Of a DNA stretch of 15,795 nt, positions 7,527-14,009 are shown piece after piece. The notes under the pieces are model-generated. The model did no database searches. It had not been told where the DNA came from and saw nothing but the letters and a program-made list of their open reading frames with translations. The number at the start of each line of letters is the position of its first letter. Position 1 is the stretch's first letter. Source of the stretch: Flavobacteriales bacterium UBA1112 (GTDB lineage: Bacteria > Bacteroidota > Bacteroidia > Flavobacteriales_D > Sanyastnellaceae); NCBI GenBank assembly GCA_002313415.1, contig DCBH01000027.1:1-15795 (forward strand). The letters run 5' to 3'. The translations under genes and the position numbers were made by a program.

Positions 7527-9491
7527 ATGTCAGAAGAGAAAAAGCAGGCTGGGCAGACTGGATATGACGCCAGTCAAATTCAAGCCCTAGAGGGTATGGA
7601 GCACGTACGGATGCGCCCATCGATGTACATCGGTGATGTCGGTGTCCGAGGATTGCATCATTTGGTCTACGAAGTCGTGGACAACTCCATTGATGAGGCA
7701 TTGGCTGGCCACTGCGATACCATCACCGTCACCATCACGACAGAAAACTCCATTCGCGTAACAGACAATGGTCGAGGAATCCCCGTGGACATGCACGAAA
7801 AGGAAGGCGTAAGTGCACTCCAAGTCGTGATGACCAAAATCGGCGCCGGAGGTAAATTCGACAAAGACGCATACAAGGTTTCCGGCGGCTTACATGGTGT
7901 CGGTGTCTCTTGTGTCAACGCTCTTTCAATACGTTTGCGAGCGGAAGTTCATCGAGGTGGAAAGGTGTACGAGCAGGAATACGTTCGAGGCAAAGAGCAG
8001 TATGATGTTCGAGAGATTGGCACGACAGACAAGCGCGGAACAACGGTGGAATTCCAGCCTGATCAAGAAATCTTTGAGACCCTCATTTACAACTACGACA
8101 CGCTTGCTGACCGCATGCGTGAACTCTCTTACCTGAATCAAGGTCTCACCATCACGATGACTGACGAACGTCACACGGACGAGGAGGGCCAGTTTTTGAC
8201 CGAGACGTTTCACAGCACAGAAGGTCTCAAGGATTTCGTCACCTACCTCGACGGCAACCGTGAAGCCATCATTCAAGACGTGATTCACATGAACGGTGAG
8301 CGCAACGGCGTTCCTGTGGAGGTGGCCATGACGTACAACAACTCCTTCTCAGAGAATCTCTTTTCCTACGTCAACAACATCAACACTCATGAGGGCGGAA
8401 CGCACTTGACGGGATTTCGTCGCGGATTGACCAACACTTTAAAAAAGTATGCTGAAAGCAGCGGCATGTTGGACAAACTGAAATTCGACATCAGCGGCGA
8501 CGACTTTCGCGAAGGCCTCACGGCCGTGGTCAGTGTGAAGGTCGCAGAGCCTCAGTTTCAAGGACAAACCAAAACCAAGCTCGGGAACGCTGAGGTCAGT
8601 GCTCCAGTAGGCCAAGCTGTCAGCGACATGCTCGAGGCCTATTTGGAGGAAAATCCCAACGACGCCAAAACCATTGTACAAAAGGTTATTCTTGCCGCTC
8701 AAGCACGCCATGCGGCGCGCAAAGCGAGAGAAATGGTTCAGCGCAAGACGGTCATGGGTGGCAGCGGTCTCCCAGGTAAGCTCGCAGACTGCTCAGAAAA
8801 AGATCCTGCCGTTTGCGAACTGTTCCTTGTGGAGGGAGATTCAGCAGGTGGAACAGCCAAGCAAGGTCGAGACCGCATGTTCCAAGCCATCATGCCGCTT
8901 CGTGGAAAAATCTTGAATGTGGAGAAGGCCATGCAACACAAAATCTTCGACAACGAAGAGATTAAAAACATTTATACAGCCCTCGGCGTCACGGTGGGTA
9001 CGGAAGAGGACGAACGTGCACTCAATCTAGCCAAGCTGCGCTACCACAAGATTGTCATCATGTGCGACGCGGATGTGGACGGAAGTCACATTGAAACGCT
9101 CATTCTCACGTTCCTGTTCCGCCATATGAAGGATCTGATTGAAAATGGCTACGTCTACATCGCGACCCCACCGCTCTATCAAGTGAAGAAGGGGCAACGC
9201 TCCATTTATGCTTGGAACGACGACGAGCGCGATCGACTGATTGCAGAATTCAAAGGCAAGAGTGCGAGCGAGAGCGGCATTCATGTCCAACGCTACAAGG
9301 GTCTTGGGGAGATGAACGCTGACCAACTGTGGGAAACCACACTCAATCCGGAGAATCGAACGCTGCGCCAGGTCACCATTGAAAATGCAGCGGGAGCCGA
9401 TCACGTCTTCTCCATGCTCATGGGCGATGACGTGCCACCACGCCGAAAGTTCATCGAGGACAACGCGAAGTACGCCAACATCGACGCCTGA
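7527..9491 (+). CDS. gyrB: DNA gyrase subunit B
   Basis: The ATPase/TOPRIM subunit of gyrase, which with GyrA introduces negative supercoils into DNA using ATP. It is 654 residues, the usual length for GyrB lacking the insert found in enterobacteria. The GHKL ATPase has E49 (catalytic base) and N53 in VYEVVDNSIDEA, then DNGRGIP at 80-86 and GGLHGVG at 120-126. The TOPRIM metal site has EGDSAGG at 436-442 and the D514, D516, D518 cluster in CDADVDGSH. The QRYKGLGEMN motif and the GDDVPPRR ending mark GyrB rather than ParE. The start is 64 bases past a terminator, so the gene should have its own promoter; I found no convincing TA-N2-TTTG element or Shine-Dalgarno sequence there. The dehydrogenase 12 bases downstream probably shares its transcript. 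Confidence 0.97.
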   Translation: MSEEKKQAGQTGYDASQIQALEGMEHVRMRPSMYIGDVGVRGLHHLVYEVVDNSIDEALAGHCDTITVTITTENSIRVTDNGRGIPVDMHEKEGVSALQVVMTKIGAGGKFDKDAYKVSGGLHGVGVSCVNALSIRLRAEVHRGGKVYEQEYVRGKEQYDVREIGTTDKRGTTVEFQPDQEIFETLIYNYDTLADRMRELSYLNQGLTITMTDERHTDEEGQFLTETFHSTEGLKDFVTYLDGNREAIIQDVIHMNGERNGVPVEVAMTYNNSFSENLFSYVNNINTHEGGTHLTGFRRGLTNTLKKYAESSGMLDKLKFDISGDDFREGLTAVVSVKVAEPQFQGQTKTKLGNAEVSAPVGQAVSDMLEAYLEENPNDAKTIVQKVILAAQARHAARKAREMVQRKTVMGGSGLPGKLADCSEKDPAVCELFLVEGDSAGGTAKQGRDRMFQAIMPLRGKILNVEKAMQHKIFDNEEIKNIYTALGVTVGTEEDERALNLAKLRYHKIVIMCDADVDGSHIETLILTFLFRHMKDLIENGYVYIATPPLYQVKKGQRSIYAWNDDERDRLIAEFKGKSASESGIHVQRYKGLGEMNADQLWETTLNPENRTLRQVTIENAAGADHVFSMLMGDDVPPRRKFIEDNAKYANIDA

Positions 9492-9503
9492 TTCAGGCCA
9501 CCC

Positions 9504-10301
9504 GTGGGACGTTGGACAAATCAAATCGTTTGGGTCACCGGTGCCAGCAGTGGCATTGGCAAAGCCTGTGCTCAGATTTGGGCACAACAAGGTGCGACAG
9601 TTGTGCTGTCAGCCCGCAAACACGATACACTTGAAAAGGTGGCCTCGCCTCTGCGCGAGAAAGGTGCCAATGTGCATGTGGTGACGCTAGATCTTGCCGA
9701 CACGGAAGTTCTCAGAGACATTGCAAATCGTGTTCAATCGGATATCGGGCCTGTGGATGTCATGATTCATTGCGGTGGCATCAGTCAGCGTTCGCTCGCC
9801 ATTGAAACTGATCTTTCCGTCGACCGGAGCATCATGGACATTGACTACTTCGGAACATTGGCTCTCACCAAGGCACTCCTTCCCAAGATGGTCGAGCGCA
9901 AGAGAGGGCATTTCGTTGTGGTCACAAGTTTGATGGGATTGTTTTCCGCCCCCCTCCGTTCGGGTTACTGTGGCGCCAAACACGCCCTGCACGGATTTTT
10001 TGAAAGTCTCAGAGCCGAACATCACGATGATGGCCTTCAAGTGACCATGGTTTGTCCCGGATTCATTCGAACCAGCATCAGCATGAATGCCATGGTCGGT
10101 GATGGGTCAAAACAAGGCACGATGGATGAGAAGACGGGCGCTGGGATGACAGCTGAACAATGTGCACAGCGCATGTTCAAAGCTGTGGAGCGGAACCAAG
10201 CTCAGGTATTGATTGGACGATACGAGATCCTTGCCGCGTACGTCAAGCGTTTCGCTCCAGGGCTGTTGCGTCGCATTGTGCGTCGCGTGGCCATCAAATG
10301 A
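9504..10301 (+). CDS. Short-chain dehydrogenase/reductase (SDR family, DHRS7-like), GTG start
   Basis: A 265-residue classical SDR predicted to oxidise or reduce a hydroxyl/keto group with NAD(P). The start is a GTG 12 bases after gyrB; no in-frame ATG precedes the cofactor motif. The Rossmann glycine motif TGASSGIG is at 12-19, and R38 after the second strand fits NADP(H) preference. S142, Y155 and K159 (S-x12-Y-x3-K) form the active triad. The usual NNAG motif reads HCGG at 89-92. The tetrad Asn, normally in a VNYFG context, is Asp (D114 in IDYFG). The region around Y155 (RSGYCGAKHALHGFFESLRAE) resembles the DHRS7 group of lipid- or steroid-type SDRs. The C-terminus is basic. The substrate is unknown. 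The gene ends 4 bases from the converging methyltransferase stop. Confidence 0.9.
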   Translation: MGRWTNQIVWVTGASSGIGKACAQIWAQQGATVVLSARKHDTLEKVASPLREKGANVHVVTLDLADTEVLRDIANRVQSDIGPVDVMIHCGGISQRSLAIETDLSVDRSIMDIDYFGTLALTKALLPKMVERKRGHFVVVTSLMGLFSAPLRSGYCGAKHALHGFFESLRAEHHDDGLQVTMVCPGFIRTSISMNAMVGDGSKQGTMDEKTGAGMTAEQCAQRMFKAVERNQAQVLIGRYEILAAYVKRFAPGLLRRIVRRVAIK

Positions 10302-10305
10302 CTTG

Positions 10306-11061
10306 TCAAGAATCAAATTCTCGACCCGCCACATGAAGCACGCGGGTACGCGTTTTGAGGAAACGCAAAAAAAGAAATGCCAAGATGCTTGTGGCCAATT
10401 CAACACGCCAGGCCATGGTATTCCATGCAGGCAAATCAAGACTTGATGTTCTTGCCGCCTCAAGACCAATCATGCCAAAAACAACGGCAAAGATTCCGTT
10501 GTACTCACGTTTAATGACATGACGCAAGGAAAACTGATTGCCCACTGGCGTCCAAGTGCTACGTTGTGCACCCCAAAACTTTGGAACAAAGGCTGGAACT
10601 GTAGCTGTCCAATTGCGATACCGCTCACCAAACTTGTCAGACAAAAAAGCCTCTTCCGCCATCGCAATGCGCAAGTAATACATCATGTACGCCAGCGTGA
10701 CACACAGAGCAAAGTCCAAGCGTCCTGTGGTCAGCACCAAGGCCATCCACATGAAATAATTCCCCAAATAAAGCGGATGACGGACTACGCCATACATCCC
10801 ATGTATGTTCAGTGTCTCTGCCACTTGACCTTCAGCCGTGTTTCTGCCACTTGTTCCAGGAGGTACGTGACCGATGGTTTTGGCACGAATGACCACACCC
10901 AATGCTGCCAAGGCCCAACACATGGCCTGCCAACTAGATTCACACGCCAACTTGGGAGCATCGAGGGAGAAATAAATCGCCGGTGGAACCAAAATCAAAG
11001 GAAAAAAACTTCGCCAACGAAAAAAAAACTGGCCTCGGCGTTGCAGTTCATCAACCAGCAT
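10306..11061 (-). CDS. Membrane methyltransferase of the ICMT/PEMT family (possibly lipid A 1-phosphate methyltransferase, LmtA-like)
   Basis: A 251-residue integral membrane protein likely to transfer a methyl group from S-adenosylmethionine to a lipid or a membrane-bound group. Hydrophobic helices lie near 18-33, 44-59, 101-130 and 189-200, with one near the C-terminus. The SAM-binding signature of isoprenylcysteine and phospholipid methyltransferases is clear: GMYGVVRHPLYLGN (88-101, with R94, H95, P96), then EEAFLSDKFGERYRNW (136-151). The segment SGRNTAEGQVAETLN before it resembles Bacteroidota proteins named lipid A Kdo2 1-phosphate O-methyltransferase, after Leptospira LmtA; that assignment is from memory and is inference. 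The start is 4 bases after the hutH stop on the same strand, so hutH and this gene probably share a transcript. The first 20 codons contain T9 and T7 tracts that could slip. Confidence 0.8.
   Translation of the reverse strand: MLVDELQRRGQFFFRWRSFFPLILVPPAIYFSLDAPKLACESSWQAMCWALAALGVVIRAKTIGHVPPGTSGRNTAEGQVAETLNIHGMYGVVRHPLYLGNYFMWMALVLTTGRLDFALCVTLAYMMYYLRIAMAEEAFLSDKFGERYRNWTATVPAFVPKFWGAQRSTWTPVGNQFSLRHVIKREYNGIFAVVFGMIGLEAARTSSLDLPAWNTMAWRVELATSILAFLFLRFLKTRTRVLHVAGREFDS
11002..11028 (-). repeat. Two homopolymer T tracts (T9 and T7) at the 5' end of the methyltransferase gene
   Basis: On the coding strand, bases 11028-11020 are nine Ts encoding Phe 12-14, and bases 11008-11002 are seven Ts spanning Ser18 to Phe20. 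Reading the shifted frames, loss of one T in the T9 tract leads to a TGA within about ten codons, and gain of one T leads to a TGA about 30 codons on. A slip would therefore switch the gene off. The tracts are plainly visible; any phase variation is inference. Confidence 0.6.
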
Positions 11062-11065
11062 CTTT

Positions 11066-12622
11066 TCAGGATTCGACGGCTCGAGAGTTGGTGAGGTCGT
11101 GAGGTGAACTGGCTTTCAACCATGCAGTTGCAGCTTCCATCAGGGGTGCCATCACAGCGTCGCAATCAAGAAAAGGGACTCGTTGTCGAAATTCGTCTTG
11201 CAGAACGTGCAGTGCAGGCGCCATCGCATGGTCATTGCCTCGAAAATCAGACGCTTGAGCGGCACACATGGCTTCGATTCCGAGAATTTGTTCGGCATGA
11301 TCCAAAATCTGCCACATTTGCAATGCCCCATTTGCTCCCATGCTGACGTGATCTTCTTGACCGTTGCTGCTGTCTGCGTTGTCTGCACTTGAAGGTGTGC
11401 AAAGCTGTTTGTTGTAGGACACCAAGCTGGCCGCTGTGTACTGTGGAATCATGAACCCGGAATTCAACCCGGGATTGGAGGCCAGAAATGCCGGCAAACC
11501 CCGCTGACCACTGAGCATTTTAAAAATCCGGCGCTCGGAGATGCTGGCCCACTCGTGAATGGCGAGGCCCAGTCGATCCATGGCAAGAGCAAGTGGCTGC
11601 CCATGAAAATTTCCTCCACTGACAATCATATCTTCGGCAGGAAAGACCAATGGATTGTCAGTGACTGCGTTCATTTCCGATTCAAAAACAGCGCCGACTC
11701 CTTCCACGACATCTCGTGAAGCCCCATGAACTTGGGGGATGCATCGGAACGAATAAGGGTCTTGAACATAACTCCGAGGTTGGGCCGTGCGCTCAGACTC
11801 GGCAAGCCACGAGGCAACGTTGTTGGCGACAAGCTTCGCACCCGCTTGATTTCGCACGCGATGTATCGAGGGGTGCATGGCGTCCAACAGTCCATTCCAC
11901 GCTTCAAAGGACCACGAACCTATGGCATCAGCCCAATCCGCAAAACGCACGATGCGTTCCAGTGCCACCATCCCCATTCCCAGCATCATTTGAGTCCCAT
12001 TGATCAGCGCAAGTCCCTCCTTCGGACCCAGTTCGAGAACTGGCCAACCCAACTCGTCCAAGGCGTCTTGCGAAGCCAACGTTCTGCCATCTGGCATCAC
12101 CACCTCTCCTTCACCAATCAAAGGCAACGCAAGGTGTGCCAACGGCGCCAAATCGCCAGAAGCACCCAACGAACCCTGGCTCGGAACCACAGGAAGCACA
12201 CCTTCGTTCCAATGATCGAGCAATCGTTGTACCGTGGACACGGCTACCCCAGAATGACCTTGGCTTAGCGCCTTGACTTTCAAAAGCAACATGGCCCTTA
12301 CCACCTCGTCGGGTAAAGGGCTGCCAACCCCACAAGCGTGAGAAATCAGGAGGTTCCGCTGCAACCCCACAAGGTCATCCACCCTCGTCGTTGCAAGATC
12401 CCCAAAGCCTGTATTGACGCCATATAGGGTGTCGTTGCCCGCGGCCCTTTCCAGCAGATAAACATGACACCTCTCGATTCGTGCAATGGATTCAGGGGAC
12501 AGGGTCCGGGGCACTCCTTTTTCACGAGAGAGCTGCCAGAAAACGTCCGCTCCCCACCAACCTTCAGGCAGTGCATCGCCTTGACCTTGCGATTTTGTTC
12601 CTCTGTATTGGCTCGCTTCCAT
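11066..12622 (-). CDS. hutH: Histidine ammonia-lyase
   Basis: Removes ammonia from L-histidine to give trans-urocanate, the first step of histidine degradation, in the cytoplasm. It has 518 residues, close to the family length, with roughly a dozen extra residues at the N-terminus. The electrophilic MIO cofactor forms from A154-S155-G156 (GSLGASGDLAP). Residues matching the Pseudomonas active site are all present: Y67 (YGVNTGFG), H95 (LISHACGVG), N208 (INGT), Q287, Y290 and R293 (VQDPYSFRC), F339 (GNFHG) and E423 (NGQEDHVSMGAN). The Ser-His pair at 94-95 and E423 favour histidine over tyrosine or phenylalanine, so this is not the tyrosine lyase of flexirubin clusters. No hutU, hutI or hutG is nearby. 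It is divergent from the M16 operon across 49 bases and is followed 4 bases later by the methyltransferase. Confidence 0.95.
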   Translation of the reverse strand: MEASQYRGTKSQGQGDALPEGWWGADVFWQLSREKGVPRTLSPESIARIERCHVYLLERAAGNDTLYGVNTGFGDLATTRVDDLVGLQRNLLISHACGVGSPLPDEVVRAMLLLKVKALSQGHSGVAVSTVQRLLDHWNEGVLPVVPSQGSLGASGDLAPLAHLALPLIGEGEVVMPDGRTLASQDALDELGWPVLELGPKEGLALINGTQMMLGMGMVALERIVRFADWADAIGSWSFEAWNGLLDAMHPSIHRVRNQAGAKLVANNVASWLAESERTAQPRSYVQDPYSFRCIPQVHGASRDVVEGVGAVFESEMNAVTDNPLVFPAEDMIVSGGNFHGQPLALAMDRLGLAIHEWASISERRIFKMLSGQRGLPAFLASNPGLNSGFMIPQYTAASLVSYNKQLCTPSSADNADSSNGQEDHVSMGANGALQMWQILDHAEQILGIEAMCAAQASDFRGNDHAMAPALHVLQDEFRQRVPFLDCDAVMAPLMEAATAWLKASSPHDLTNSRAVES

Positions 12623-12626
12623 GCGG

Positions 12627-12654
12627 GCAAGATACCCCGAGGTCGCTATCTTGC
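12627..12654. promoter_or_regulatory. 8-bp inverted repeat in the hutH/M16 divergent intergenic region (candidate operator)
   Basis: GCAAGATA (12627-12634) and TATCTTGC (12647-12654) are perfect reverse complements separated by 12 bases. They sit in the only 49 bases between two divergent starts. Each arm reads TATCTTGC outward toward its own gene. Arm centres are 20 bases apart, about two DNA turns, as is usual for a dimeric regulator binding one face. The reading TATCTTG is also one base short of a Bacteroidota -7 box (TA-N2-TTTG), so the arms could instead be degenerate divergent promoters. The symmetry is seen; the function is inferred. Confidence 0.45.
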
Positions 12655-12671
12655 AGGTTTAATTTTCCCAC

Positions 12672-14009
12672 ATGCGTTTCACCTCTTCACTGCTCTTGGT
12701 CACACTTTCATTGGGTGCGGCTTCAGTTTGCGGCCAAAGCGAGGCCCGTCAAATTGAATTCACTGAATTCGATTTGGACAATGGGCTTCATGTCATCTTG
12801 CACGAAGACCACTCCACACCTCTTGTCGCAGTGACCGTGCTCTACCATGTGGGTTCTAAGAATGAACGTGACGACCGCACAGGGATGGCTCACTTTTTTG
12901 AGCACTTGTTGTTCGAGGGGTCTGAAAACATCGCCCGAGGCGAGTTTGACTCCTACGTGGAAAACGCAGGAGGAATTTTGAATGCCAACACCTCCCAGGA
13001 CCGCACCTTCTACTACGAATTGCTCCCCAGCAACCAACTCGAACTTGGTTTGTGGCTTGAGTCGGAGCGAATGCTTCACGCCAAAATTGAGCAAATAGGC
13101 ATCGACACCCAAAACGAGGTGGTCAAAGAGGAAAAACGTCAACGCTACGACAACCAGCCCTACGGACAACTCTTGCCTGCCACAATGGCCCTGGCATACT
13201 CCGAACATCCGTATCAGTGGACTCCCATCGGTTCCATGGAACACCTCGATGCATCAACTCATGCGGACTTTATGGAGTTCTACAACACCTTCTATGTTCC
13301 AGAAAATGCCACACTGAGCATTGCAGGTGATTTGAACATCGCCGAGGCGAAGTCATTGATCGCCAAGTACTTCTCAGACATTCCCCGGGGCGTGCGAAAC
13401 ATCCCAAGGCCCACTGTCGTGGAGCCCATGCGCACGGCAGAGGTGCGCGACACCATTTACGGCAAAGACCGGCTTCCCCTTGTGGTTCAAGCGTATCCCA
13501 TTCCAGCGCAAGGCACACCCGATTACTACGCTGTAGACTTGCTCAATCAAGTTCTAAGCGGTGGAGAAAGTGCCCGGCTCAATCAACGCGTCGTTGAGAA
13601 TGACCAACTCGCCCTGTATTGTGGAGCTTTCAGCTTTGGACTGGAAGACCCTGGTGTGACCCTTGCCTTTGCCATGTGCAATATGGGCATTGACCCGAGC
13701 CAGGTGGAGGAAGCCATGAATGACGAGGTGGAACGCATGAAGCGTGAAGTCATCTCCGAGCGGGAGCTTCAAAAACTTAAAAATCAAATCGAGTACGACT
13801 TCGTGACAGGCAACCAGAGCATGGCTGGCATCGCAGAGAGCCTCGCCAACTATCACACCTACTTCGGAGATGCCAACCTCATCAACACTGAAATCGAACG
13901 CTATCTCGCTGTGACACCAGAGGACATTCGAGAAGCAGCCAAGAAATACTACGAGTCTGAAAAACGAGTCACCCTCTACTTCTTGCACGACCCCAAGACA
14001 CAACCATGA
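12672..14009 (+). CDS. M16 family zinc metallopeptidase, catalytic subunit
   Basis: A 445-residue exported peptidase of the M16B (pitrilysin/mitochondrial processing peptidase) type, which degrades peptides inside a closed clamshell. A signal peptide (about 1-21, cleavage near VCG-QS) puts it in the periplasm. The inverted zinc motif HxxEH is H74-F-F-E77-H78, followed by the third ligand Glu in NEVVKEEKRQRYDN (E153 or E154, the expected spacing of about 75 residues). The substrate clamp region DRTFYYELLP is also typical. The single polypeptide has two roughly 220-residue halves, about half the length of a full M16A enzyme, so a partner subunit is needed. That partner starts at the ATGA overlap with this stop. 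The start is 49 bases from the divergent hutH start, without a clear Shine-Dalgarno sequence. Confidence 0.93.
   Translation: MRFTSSLLLVTLSLGAASVCGQSEARQIEFTEFDLDNGLHVILHEDHSTPLVAVTVLYHVGSKNERDDRTGMAHFFEHLLFEGSENIARGEFDSYVENAGGILNANTSQDRTFYYELLPSNQLELGLWLESERMLHAKIEQIGIDTQNEVVKEEKRQRYDNQPYGQLLPATMALAYSEHPYQWTPIGSMEHLDASTHADFMEFYNTFYVPENATLSIAGDLNIAEAKSLIAKYFSDIPRGVRNIPRPTVVEPMRTAEVRDTIYGKDRLPLVVQAYPIPAQGTPDYYAVDLLNQVLSGGESARLNQRVVENDQLALYCGAFSFGLEDPGVTLAFAMCNMGIDPSQVEEAMNDEVERMKREVISERELQKLKNQIEYDFVTGNQSMAGIAESLANYHTYFGDANLINTEIERYLAVTPEDIREAAKKYYESEKRVTLYFLHDPKTQP

Noticed and set aside
10519..11094. Open frame of 191 codons on the + strand opposite the methyltransferase
   Set aside because: It lies antisense to a protein with clear SAM-methyltransferase motifs and its translation shows no family features or normal composition.
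11066..12622. Tyrosine ammonia-lyase of a flexirubin-type pigment cluster
   Set aside because: The Ser-His pair at 94-95 and the NGQEDHVSMG segment with E423 are histidine-lyase features, and no polyene or ketosynthase genes are nearby.
12660..12667. TAATTTTC as a -7 promoter box for the first M16 gene
   Set aside because: It differs from TA-N2-TTTG at the last base, lies only 4 bases from the ATG and has no TTG at a suitable distance upstream.
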